The notes under the pieces: model-generated
Databases searched by the model: none
The model's input: the letters and a program-made list of their open reading frames with translations, nothing else
Told to the model about the DNA's origin: nothing
Translations under genes and position numbers: made by a program
In this document: positions 18,366 to 26,194 of the stretch, one piece after another
Numbering within the stretch: the stretch's first letter is position 1
How the letters are laid out: each line of letters starts with the position of its first letter
Assembly (NCBI GenBank): GCA_958445065.1
Contig: CAUCQW010000008.1
Span: 36,247 to 100,246, forward strand
Length of the DNA stretch: 64,000 nucleotides
Direction: 5' to 3'
Source of the DNA: an uncultured Collinsella sp.
GTDB taxonomy: Bacteria; Actinomycetota; Coriobacteriia; Coriobacteriales; Coriobacteriaceae

Positions 18366-19406
18366 TTGGTTCGACGTGGCTCGCATCCGCGACTTTCGGT
18401 GATCCTTGTGGTAGAAGGTTCGCCCAGCTATGCGATGCGTGCGCTCGAGAGTATCCAGAACCAAGACCTCTACGATTTGCAGATTGTCGTTGTCTGCCGC
18501 GATGCTGCGCCCGGTGTGCGCCATTCGCTTCAAGTTGCTGCCGACAGAGACATCCATATTGATTTGATTGACGTCGAGGACTCGAAGTGCGGTGCTTGTC
18601 TTCGTGCCGGTTTTGCTGCCTCGCGTGGCTCTCAAATCATCGCTATGAACGCCGATGAGTGGTTTGCTCCGCAGTCCCTTTCCAAGATGGTCGATATCGC
18701 GTGCGATACTACGGCAGACATAGTGCTCCCCACGGTGTCGCTCGACCGCTATGATGCACATCGAGAGCGCCATTCGCGCGTCTTGGATGCTGCTCATATT
18801 TCCATTGATAGCAAATCCTCGATGGTGACCGGGCTGCCCCAGTTGATTTTAGGCGGCTTGGTTGCTCAAGTCTCTGGCGTGATGTATAGCCGTCCGCTGT
18901 TTGAGGCATGCCTGTCGCGTGGCAAGGCGTACCGTACGGTTGAGTTTATGGCTTATGCGCTCTCGCAGGCACGATTCGTGTACGGCTGCGGCGACGCTTG
19001 TTTCCACGCGGTGGCACCTAAGCTTACAGATGCCTTTGATCCCACCATGTATGCCAGGATATCCGATGACACTCGAGCGCTCGACGAGCTTGCGGACTCA
19101 CTCTCGGAAGCAGATAGCGGTGGTCGGCTCAAGCTGGCAAGCCAGAAGTTCTACTTTGCCGGACTGGTCGCCTGCATCGAGAATTTGTGTCTGAGCCCGC
19201 ATGGGGTGTCGTCAATCGAGCGTTCCGCCCGTATGCGTGATATGCTCGAGGCGCCTCGAACCCGTCAGATGGTCGCCGCGCTCAAGGATAACCATCGGGG
19301 GCTCGGTCTGTTGTTTGGGCCGATCGCCAGCGCCAAGCCCGCGCGCTGCGTGATGTGTACGCATCTGGCAGCTTTTCTTAACCGGATGGGCGCAAAAACC
19401 GCCTAA
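18366..19406 (+). CDS. Family 2-type glycosyltransferase
   Basis: A 346-residue protein with a GT-A fold N-terminus: RLSVILVVEGSPSYAMRALESI, a nucleotide-binding region, and MNADEWF at about residues 93-99 in the position of the DxD metal motif. The C-terminal half has no clear membrane segment, so it is probably cytosolic or peripheral. The start is TTG 18366, behind GAGAGGACGG; no better start is visible. The acceptor and sugar cannot be told from sequence. It stands alone between truA and argR. An inverted repeat ATGAACC/GGTTCAT lies at 18322-18343 just upstream. Confidence 0.7.
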   Translation: MVRRGSHPRLSVILVVEGSPSYAMRALESIQNQDLYDLQIVVVCRDAAPGVRHSLQVAADRDIHIDLIDVEDSKCGACLRAGFAASRGSQIIAMNADEWFAPQSLSKMVDIACDTTADIVLPTVSLDRYDAHRERHSRVLDAAHISIDSKSSMVTGLPQLILGGLVAQVSGVMYSRPLFEACLSRGKAYRTVEFMAYALSQARFVYGCGDACFHAVAPKLTDAFDPTMYARISDDTRALDELADSLSEADSGGRLKLASQKFYFAGLVACIENLCLSPHGVSSIERSARMRDMLEAPRTRQMVAALKDNHRGLGLLFGPIASAKPARCVMCTHLAAFLNRMGAKTA

Positions 19407-19538
19407 ACGGCTCATCTCGAAACAAATTTGCATAGAATTGTTTCGAAATGCGTTCTTATACACAAAAGCCTTCAAATAGCGTTAAACTATTCAATCACTG
19501 ATTGATTGTCTCCGCCATCTTTTGGAGAGAGGGTTTGT

Positions 19539-19976
19539 ATGGCTAAAAAACGCAATGGGCGCCAGGATGCCATTAGAGATATTGTGCGCAATAAGGACGT
19601 CCGCACGCAGCGCGTGCTGGTCGATGAGCTCCGCGCTATGGGCTTTGATTGCACGCAGGCGACTGTCTCTCGCGATATTGCCGATATGGGGCTGCGTAAG
19701 CTCCCTGAGGGCATCTATGTTCTGGCAGAGGACCTGCACCTGCAGCGTATGGTTTCCGAGCTCGTAACGGGCGTTCTGCGCACCGATAATCTGGTTATGA
19801 TCAAGGCTCAGCCTGGCACGGCTTCCGGCATCGCCGCCGCCGTTGATGCGGCAGAGCTGCCCGATGTGCTTGGCTCGCTTGCCGGCAACGATACGATTTT
19901 GGTTATTGCCCAGACGGCCGAGGACGGCGAGCGTCTTGAGGCGCTGATCAATAAGCTGAGCAATTCTCGCAAGTAG
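19539..19976 (+). CDS. argR: Arginine repressor ArgR
   Basis: A 145-residue protein with an N-terminal winged helix (RQDAIRDIVRNKDVRTQRVLVDELRA, then TQATVSRDIADMGLRKL) and a C-terminal hexamerisation/arginine-binding domain (GTASGIAAAVDAAELPDVLGSLAGNDTI has the GT...D...GDDT-type residues). It controls arginine biosynthesis and catabolism. The ATG at 19539 has GGAGAGAGGG; an upstream in-frame start at 19506 is not supported. Upstream are two inverted repeats: TCGAAACAA/TTGTTTCGA (about 19417-19446) and CAATCA/TGATTG next to the ribosome site. Either could be an operator. No arg genes are adjacent. Confidence 0.93.
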   Translation: MAKKRNGRQDAIRDIVRNKDVRTQRVLVDELRAMGFDCTQATVSRDIADMGLRKLPEGIYVLAEDLHLQRMVSELVTGVLRTDNLVMIKAQPGTASGIAAAVDAAELPDVLGSLAGNDTILVIAQTAEDGERLEALINKLSNSRK

Positions 19977-20025
19977 GCGTGCGGGTCGTGCGCTCGGCAC
20001 TGTGTGCGTGACATAGTGGCTTGTA

Positions 20026-20060
20026 AGGGGTATCGACGTTGGTCGGTACCCCCTTTTTTT
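20026..20060 (+). terminator. Intrinsic terminator after argR
   Basis: A stem AGGGGTATCGAC / GTCGGTACCCCCT is followed by seven T, 49 nt after argR. Confidence 0.85.
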
Positions 20061-20096
20061 GTTTGCCGGTATAAAGACCGCCCACCAGGTCGCTTT

Positions 20097-20142
20097 AAAC
20101 TAAAAGGCCCCCGAGCAGTTTAATAAGCTGCTCGGGGGCCTT
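20097..20142 (-). terminator. Intrinsic terminator of the PBP gene
   Basis: A 15-bp stem AAGGCCCCCGAGCAG / CTGCTCGGGGGCCTT (20104-20118 and 20128-20142). On the minus strand it is followed by TTTTAGTTT, so it terminates the reverse-strand PBP gene that ends at 20165. Confidence 0.85.
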
Positions 20143-20164
20143 GTTGCTTATGGCCGGATGATTT

Positions 20165-22381
20165 CTAGCCGACCGTATCGTCAGGCGTGGGCGAGGGGTC
20201 GGGAGTAGGCGTAGGCGTAGGCGTAGGCGTAGGCGTAGGCGTAGGCGTGCCGCCATCGCCGCCGGTCGAACCACCAGTTGAGCCGCCCGTCGAGCCACCG
20301 GTCGTACCGGTGCCGCCGGTGGTGTCGCCACCCGTGGTCTCGGTGGTCGTGGTCGTCGTGGTAGTCGTTGTGGTAGTTTCCTCTTCGTCCTCGTTCTCGT
20401 CCTTGTCGTCGTTCTCCGTCTTCTTGGCGTTGTTGGTGCCGTAGAACTTCCAGACGCTGTTGTTCTTGTAGGTGGGCGCCGTTCCGGTCGCAAACTCCTC
20501 GCGCTCGGTACCGGTCAGAACGGTGTTCATAAACCGCTTAAAGACAGGCAGGTTGGTGCTGTCGCCCAGCAGGTCCGTGCCGTATTTTTGGATGGGGATC
20601 TCACCTGCGGAATAGCCGGTCCACAGGGCGCACGCCAGCTGCGGGGTATAGCCGCAGAACCACAGGTTGGTGGTGTTGTCGGTGGTGCCCGTTTTGCCGG
20701 CATAGGGCTGGTTGACGCTCAAGGCGCCGGCAGCACCCGTACCGCTGCCCTGCATGACGCCGGACAGAACATCGGTGACCGCGGCGGCCTCGCCCTCGGT
20801 AAGCACCTGTGAGGGATTGTCCGTGTGCTGGTACAGCACCGAACCGGTACGAGAGTCAATCTCGGTGATGGCGATCGGCTGGCGATAGTAGCCGCCGTTG
20901 GCAAACGTCGCGTAGGCGGCGGCCATCTCGAGCGGCGAGATCGAGCCGGTGCCGAGCGTCATGACGGGAACGTCCTCGATGTTGTCCTTGGCGGGATCGA
21001 TGCCGAGCTTTTTGACGAGCGAGATGATCTTGCTGTTGCCGACGGCTTCCGCCACCTGGATGTAGCCGGTGTTGGAGGAGTATGCCGTCGCCTGCTTAAG
21101 CGTGATGTTGCCATAGCTATGGTTGGCGTAGTTTTGGACCTCGGTCGTGGTGCCCTTGGCCTTGAGCGGCGAGTTGCAGTTGAGGGTGACGTTGGGGTTC
21201 ATGCCGTTTTGGATGGCAGTTGCCAGCGTAAAGGCCTTAAAGGTGGAGCCGACGGGACGCTTGGCCGTGGCATGGTTTACGTGGTTCTCGTCGGCGTTGT
21301 AGTCATAGCCGCCCACCATGCACTTGATGTAGCCGGTCTTGGGGTCGACGACGACCATGCCCATGTCCAGGCCGTCGAGCGAGAGCGTGTCGAGCTGCTC
21401 GCGGACGGCATTCTCTGCCACCTGCTGCATCGTGGGGTCGATGGTGGTCTTGACGGTCAAGCCGCCCTTAAAGAGCACGTCGGTCGAGAACTCCTGCTCC
21501 AGCAGCTGCTTAACATAGGCGACAAAGTAGGGCTGCGAGTATACGTCGACGCCGCTGCCCGAGATTTCGGTCACGTTGAGGGTGATGGGCTCGGCCTGTG
21601 CGGCATCGTGCTCCTCCTGCGTGATGTGGCCCAGGCGCAACATGTTGTCAAGGACCTTGTTGCGACGGGACAGCGCCAGGTCGGGGTTGACCGTGGGGTC
21701 GTACTGCGAGGGCGAGTTGGGAAGGCCGATGAGCAGCGCGGCCTCGCTCAGGGTGAGGTCGGCGGCGCTCTTGGACAGGTAGGTCTCGGCGGCGGCCTCA
21801 ATACCGTAGGCGCCGTGACCGTAATAGATGGTGTTGAGGTACATCATGAGGATCTCGTCTTTGGAGTACATGTCCTCCATCTTGACGGCGATGTAGGCCT
21901 CGCGCACTTTACGCTCGATGGTCGAGTCGAACTGCTCCTCCTGCAGGATGGTGTTGCGCACCAGCTGCTGGGTGATAGTCGAGGCGCCTTCGTGTCCGCC
22001 GCCGAGGGTTGCCACCGCAGCACGCGCGATACCCCACAGGTCGATACCGCCGTGCTCGTAGAAGCGCTCGTCCTCGACGTCAACGGTGCCCTGCAGCACG
22101 TAGGGGGAGACCTCGTCCTTGGTGATGGACTTGCGGTTTTGCGTGTAGAAGCTCGCGATCTTGTTGCCGTTGCAGTCGACGATCTCGGTGGGCTCGCTCA
22201 CCAGATACGCGTTGGCGTCGGTGTAGTCGGGCAGATCGGACAGCCAGCGGTTGACGTTGCCGACCATGCCGATGCCAAATGCCACGCCCGCAATCAGCAG
22301 AAAGCCCAAAAACGAGAGCAGGATTATGGGCAGGGCATGCGTCTTTGAACGGCTGCGTCCCTGTCGTTGGCGAGGACCCAT
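20165..22381 (-). CDS. Class A penicillin-binding protein (bifunctional transglycosylase/transpeptidase)
   Basis: A 738-residue peptidoglycan synthase. It has a basic N-terminus, one membrane anchor (about residues 18-40), a GT51 transglycosylase domain with EDERFYEHGG (103-112) and GASTITQQLVRN (132-143), and a transpeptidase domain with S379-x-x-K382, SSN at 435-437 and KTG at 563-565. From about 660 the tail is low-complexity: acidic, then a Thr run, then Gly/Thr/Ser repeats, then (Pro-Thr)n. This tail probably spans or attaches to the wall. The ATG at 22381 follows GGAGGTC; the longer in-frame start at 22504 is not supported. It is divergent from the U32 gene. Confidence 0.94.
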   Translation of the reverse strand: MGPRQRQGRSRSKTHALPIILLSFLGFLLIAGVAFGIGMVGNVNRWLSDLPDYTDANAYLVSEPTEIVDCNGNKIASFYTQNRKSITKDEVSPYVLQGTVDVEDERFYEHGGIDLWGIARAAVATLGGGHEGASTITQQLVRNTILQEEQFDSTIERKVREAYIAVKMEDMYSKDEILMMYLNTIYYGHGAYGIEAAAETYLSKSAADLTLSEAALLIGLPNSPSQYDPTVNPDLALSRRNKVLDNMLRLGHITQEEHDAAQAEPITLNVTEISGSGVDVYSQPYFVAYVKQLLEQEFSTDVLFKGGLTVKTTIDPTMQQVAENAVREQLDTLSLDGLDMGMVVVDPKTGYIKCMVGGYDYNADENHVNHATAKRPVGSTFKAFTLATAIQNGMNPNVTLNCNSPLKAKGTTTEVQNYANHSYGNITLKQATAYSSNTGYIQVAEAVGNSKIISLVKKLGIDPAKDNIEDVPVMTLGTGSISPLEMAAAYATFANGGYYRQPIAITEIDSRTGSVLYQHTDNPSQVLTEGEAAAVTDVLSGVMQGSGTGAAGALSVNQPYAGKTGTTDNTTNLWFCGYTPQLACALWTGYSAGEIPIQKYGTDLLGDSTNLPVFKRFMNTVLTGTEREEFATGTAPTYKNNSVWKFYGTNNAKKTENDDKDENEDEEETTTTTTTTTTTTETTGGDTTGGTGTTGGSTGGSTGGSTGGDGGTPTPTPTPTPTPTPTPDPSPTPDDTVG
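20205..20246. repeat. Hexanucleotide microsatellite in the PBP gene
   Basis: Seven exact tandem copies of GTAGGC, encoding the (Pro-Thr)n part of the PBP C-terminal tail on the minus strand. Copy-number changes would alter tail length without shifting the frame. Confidence 0.95.
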
Positions 22382-22543
22382 ATATTGACCTCCAGGTATG
22401 TCGTGCCGGACGGTGGATGTGCCGTCGGGGCAGGATGGACATAAGTTATTACACGATAAACCAAACGGGGCGCGCGATGCCTCGTGTATGCTGGAAGACG
22501 GCATTTTTCAGAGTGAATGCATACCTTGGTAAGGAGTTTGTCG

Positions 22544-24502
22544 ATGGCGATTCGGACGATGGGGCCGAGCAGACAATACGAGACTGGATTGGATGCTGCC
22601 GGCACGGCGCTGCCCGAGCTGCTGGCGCCGGCGGGCGGGCTCGACCAGATGCTTGCGGCCATCGCCGCGGGTGCCGATGCCATCTATGCGGGGTTGGGCG
22701 GCTTTAACGCCCGTGTGAGCGCCCATGGCTTTACGGATGACGAGTTTGCGCGCGGCTGCGCCGTGGCGCATGCCCATGGCGTGCGTGTGTACGTGACGCT
22801 CAACGTGTTCGTGTTTGACGATGAGTTGTCCGACGCGGTGGCGTTGGGAGCTCATGCGCTGGGGCTGGGCGCCGATGCTCTGATTGTCGCCGATGCCGGG
22901 TTGGCCTGCGCGCTGCGCGCGGCGATTCCCGGGGTCGAGATTCACCTGTCCACGCAGGCGGGCGTTCATAGCGAAGGTGCCGTGCGGCTTGCCACCGATG
23001 AGCTGGGGGTTGAGCGCGTGACGACGGCACGCGAGCTGACGGTCGACGAGATTGCGGCGCTATGTGCCACGGGCGTGCCCATCGAGGTATTCTGCCACGG
23101 TGCGATTTGCATCGGATATTCGGGGGCGTGCGAGTTCTCGGCCCTGCGGCGTGGGCGCTCTGCGATGCGCGGTGATTGCACACAGCCGTGCCGTCTGGCG
23201 TACGACCTAGTGGACGAGGCGGGACAGAGCGTTGTCGCCGTCGAGGGAGATCGCCTGCTGTGTCCGCGCGACTATCTGGGTATTGCGCATCTGCCCGAGC
23301 TTGTAGATGCTGGCGTGGCGTCGCTCAAGATCGAGGGGCGCATGAAGAACCCCGATTACGTATTCAACGTGGTGCGGGTGTGGCGCCGGGCACTCGATAT
23401 GCTGTGCGACGGCGCGTGGAACCCCGGTGCCGTGGAAGAGCTTGAGCGCGAGCTGGGCCGGTCGTTTAACCGTGGGTTTACCGACGCGTATCTGCGGGGG
23501 CGTTCGGGCGACGAGCTTATGAGCTTTGAGCGCGCAATTAACCAGGGCGTGCGCGTGGGACGCTTGGTCGCTGTGGGCCACGAAGAGGTGACCGTTGAGC
23601 TCGACGCCGCCGTGGCGGCGGGTGACACGCTCGAGATTCGGTTCTATCCGGGTGTCGACGCGCGTCCCGATGTGCCCAAGCGCTGGCCGCAGGTGCCCTG
23701 CCCGGTGGATGCCGCAGCGGGGAAGCGCGTCGTCGTGCATTGCAAGCGTAAGGTGGACACGGGCTGCGAGGTGTACCTGATTCGCAGCGCCGGCGTGTTG
23801 AATCAGTCGGCGGCGGTGTTGGAGCGCATGCGGGCCGAGGCGAATGCGATTGCGCCCGTTGCACGTGCCGTTGAGGTGCTGCCCTTTGAGGACGTTGCGG
23901 TGGATGGCGGTGCGTCGACGGAGTTGGTGGAGTGCGCGGTTCCCACTCGCATGATTTTTGCTTGGCAGCTGATGGATGCCGACCCGCGCGGAGAACTCGA
24001 TTTGTCCGACGCCGTTGTGGTGCTTGACGAGGTGTGCCGCACGGGTGACGCTGGCCAGACCCGCTCACTGATGCAGCGTGCCGGGCGCGTCGTCTGCCGC
24101 AACCTGGGACAGGTGGTGATCGCTCGCGAGCTAGGCGTGACGTTTGACGTGGCGGCGCCGGTGTTCTGCGCGAATCGGGCCACGCTTGCCTGGCTGCGCG
24201 GACTCGGTGCGGGGCGGGTGTACTTGCCGGCCGAGTTGCTCGGCAATGATGCGGGGCGTATTGCCGAACTGACGGCCGAACCAGGTGTTCTGGGCCCTGT
24301 CGACGCCGACCGTCCCGAGCTTATGGTGTGCGAGCACTGCCTGCTGACCGCCGAGGGCGTCTGCGCTACCGATGCGACGGGACAGGTTCGTTGCCGCGAC
24401 TGCTCGCGCCGTCAGCAAACGCGCTATTTAGTTGAACGTGACGGTACGCGTCTGCCGGTCGCCGTTGACGCGTGCGGCAGGACGAGGATTTTCCTGTCGT
24501 AG
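22544..24502 (+). CDS. U32 family protein (RlhA/TrhP-like, putative RNA hydroxylation)
   Basis: A 652-residue protein. The N-terminal U32 TIM-barrel domain has LLAPAGGLDQMLAAIAAGADAIY and the signature EVFCHGAICIGYSGACEFS; the four cysteines C184, C196, C212 and C216 match those that hold an iron-sulfur cluster in E. coli TrhP/RlhA. Those proteins hydroxylate tRNA or rRNA using prephenate; others in the family are annotated as peptidases. The length is close to RlhA. A C-terminal CxxC...CxxC group (CEHC, CRDC) looks like an extra metal site. The start ATG 22544 has AAGGAG at 22531-22536; an ATG at 22517 lies before that site. Confidence 0.8.
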   Translation: MAIRTMGPSRQYETGLDAAGTALPELLAPAGGLDQMLAAIAAGADAIYAGLGGFNARVSAHGFTDDEFARGCAVAHAHGVRVYVTLNVFVFDDELSDAVALGAHALGLGADALIVADAGLACALRAAIPGVEIHLSTQAGVHSEGAVRLATDELGVERVTTARELTVDEIAALCATGVPIEVFCHGAICIGYSGACEFSALRRGRSAMRGDCTQPCRLAYDLVDEAGQSVVAVEGDRLLCPRDYLGIAHLPELVDAGVASLKIEGRMKNPDYVFNVVRVWRRALDMLCDGAWNPGAVEELERELGRSFNRGFTDAYLRGRSGDELMSFERAINQGVRVGRLVAVGHEEVTVELDAAVAAGDTLEIRFYPGVDARPDVPKRWPQVPCPVDAAAGKRVVVHCKRKVDTGCEVYLIRSAGVLNQSAAVLERMRAEANAIAPVARAVEVLPFEDVAVDGGASTELVECAVPTRMIFAWQLMDADPRGELDLSDAVVVLDEVCRTGDAGQTRSLMQRAGRVVCRNLGQVVIARELGVTFDVAAPVFCANRATLAWLRGLGAGRVYLPAELLGNDAGRIAELTAEPGVLGPVDADRPELMVCEHCLLTAEGVCATDATGQVRCRDCSRRQQTRYLVERDGTRLPVAVDACGRTRIFLS

Positions 24503-24598
24503 GTGCCGCGTCGCGTCAGTTTGTTATCATATGAGAGTTTATGGACTTCCAGCACCGCCGTATCCGGTGAGGGTGCTATAGCAAAAGGAGGATACCCA

Positions 24599-25810
24599 AT
24601 GCTGTCTGTTGACGAGCAAATGCGTATCATCACCTCGGGCGCTGCCCAAATCGTTCCCGAGGCCGACCTTCGCAAGAAGCTTGAGAAGGGCGAGCCCCTC
24701 AACATCAAGCTCGGCGTCGACCCCACCAGCCCCGACCTGCACCTGGGCCACGCCGTGCCGCTGCGCAAGATGCGCCAGTTCCAGGACCTGGGCCACAACG
24801 TTACCCTTATCATCGGCAACGGCACCGCGCTGATCGGCGACCCCTCGGGCAAGAATTCCACCCGTCCGCAGCTTTCGCAGGAGCAGATTGAGGCCAATGC
24901 CGAGACCTATGTGAGCCAGGCCATGAAGATCCTGGATCCCGAGAAGACCACCATCGTGCACAACGGTGACTGGATCTTGTCGATGGATCTGGCCGGTCTG
25001 CTGCAGGTGTGCTCCAAGTTCACCGTCGCCCGCATTCTTGAGCGCGATGACTTTACCAAGCGCTACCAGTCTCAGACGCCGATCGCCCTGCATGAGTTCC
25101 TGTATCCCGTGATGCAGGCTTTCGACTCCGTGCAGATCAAGGCCGACGTGGAGATGGGCGGCACCGATCAGCTCTTCAACCTGCTCGCCGGCCGCGAGCT
25201 CATGGAGAAGATGGGTATGGAGCCGCAGATTGCGCTCACCATGCCACTGCTTGAGGGCACCGACGGTGTGCGCAAGATGTCCAAGTCCTATGGTAACTAC
25301 ATCGGCCTGACCGACGCTCCCAAGGATATGTTTGGCAAGACCATGTCCATCCCCGACGAGATGATCGGCAAGTACTATCGTCTGGCCAGCTCGCTCACCC
25401 CGGCCGAGGTCGACAAGATCGACGCCGCCCTGGCCGATGGTTCTGCCGACCCCTACGAGCTCAAGCGCGCTCTGGGTCGCGACCTGTGCGACACCTACCA
25501 CGGCGCCGGCGCCGGCGACGAGGCTCAGGCCGAGTTCGACCGCGTATTCAAGGAGGGCCAGCTCGCCGACTTCCCCGAGAAGCACGTTGAGCTGACCGTC
25601 AACGACGAGGGCCAGATCTACCTCGCCGGCCTGCTCAAGGATTTGGGTCTTTCGGCGAGCGCCGGCCAGGCCCGTCGCGACATCGACGGCGGCGGCGTCA
25701 AGATCAACGGCAAGGCCGTGGCTCCCAAGAGCTACAACATCGATCCCAGCGCCCTCAAGCTGGGCGACACCCTCTCCGTGGGCAAGCGCAAGGGCTTCAA
25801 GTTGATTTAG
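24599..25810 (+). CDS. tyrS: Tyrosyl-tRNA synthetase
   Basis: A 403-residue class I synthetase of the TyrRS type with HLGH at 48-51 (the HIGH motif), KMSKS at 226-230, and a C-terminal S4 RNA-binding domain from about residue 338. It charges tRNA-Tyr in the cytosol. The ATG at 24599 is preceded by AAAAGGAGGA; the frame is open upstream to 24503, but this part is unlike the family. I see no T-box: only 96 nt separate it from the U32 gene. Confidence 0.96.
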   Translation: MLSVDEQMRIITSGAAQIVPEADLRKKLEKGEPLNIKLGVDPTSPDLHLGHAVPLRKMRQFQDLGHNVTLIIGNGTALIGDPSGKNSTRPQLSQEQIEANAETYVSQAMKILDPEKTTIVHNGDWILSMDLAGLLQVCSKFTVARILERDDFTKRYQSQTPIALHEFLYPVMQAFDSVQIKADVEMGGTDQLFNLLAGRELMEKMGMEPQIALTMPLLEGTDGVRKMSKSYGNYIGLTDAPKDMFGKTMSIPDEMIGKYYRLASSLTPAEVDKIDAALADGSADPYELKRALGRDLCDTYHGAGAGDEAQAEFDRVFKEGQLADFPEKHVELTVNDEGQIYLAGLLKDLGLSASAGQARRDIDGGGVKINGKAVAPKSYNIDPSALKLGDTLSVGKRKGFKLI

Positions 25811-25849
25811 TTCCGCCGTTCTAACGAACGGCGGACCGGCCGACGCTGC

Positions 25850-25948
25850 GCGGGCCGCATTTGGACAATCTGACGTTCAACTTCAAGGGCGCGACCAGAA
25901 GGTCAGCGCCCTTTCGTTTCACGTCACCTTGTCTCAAATGCGGCCCGC
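25850..25948. other. Isolated 99-nt long hairpin between tyrS and ade
   Basis: Outer arms of 14 bp are perfect (GCGGGCCGCATTTG / CAAATGCGGCCCGC). Pairing continues through GACAA/TTGTC, TGACGT/ACGTCA, AAGGGCGC/GCGCCCTT and GACC/GGTC around an AGAA loop. A shorter hairpin (CCGCCGTTC / GAACGGCGG, 25813-25834) lies just before it, right after tyrS. No T tract follows. It could be a structured RNA, a processing site or a miniature mobile element. The remainder of the 384-nt gap holds repeats E and D-like. Confidence 0.8.
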
Positions 25949-25993
25949 TCGCTGTCGTTGCCAAAACATCGGCGCTTCCGTTGTTGGCACTTT

Positions 25994-26034
25994 GGGACGT
26001 TCCTTCTGTGCCGGCACTTTGGGACAATCCTTGC
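25994..26034. repeat. Type E GGGAC repeat, copy 1
   Basis: A 41-nt sequence starting GGGACGTTCCTT and ending GGGACAATCCTTGC. It matches a copy at 29028-29068 at 34 of 41 positions in the same orientation. Two half-units, each GGCACTTTGGGAC, lie in tandem here. Confidence 0.75.
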
Positions 26035-26040
26035 CATTAA

Positions 26041-26068
26041 TGCAAAGCAACCTGTCCCCATTGCGTCA
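26041..26068. repeat. Partial copy of the CCTGTCCCC palindrome
   Basis: 28 nt (TGCAAAGCAACCTGTCCCC...) match 25 of 28 positions of the left arm and centre of the 67-bp palindrome at 32658-32724. Only one arm is present here, so this is a decayed or half element. Confidence 0.7.
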
Positions 26069-26194
26069 AGCGGCGTGTGCCGTTAAGCGGAGAGGCGCAT
26101 TGTTGACCCATCGTTTGGGCATACAATGGCTATTGGCTTGCTGCGGTGAAGGTTTGTCCGCTCCGCAGCTTTTTCTACGGTTAAAGGAGTATGT

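Noticed and set aside
26035..26194. Purine riboswitch upstream of adenine deaminase
   Set aside because: I could not find the three-way junction or the conserved loop sequences; the gap is occupied by repeats and a plain promoter-like pair.
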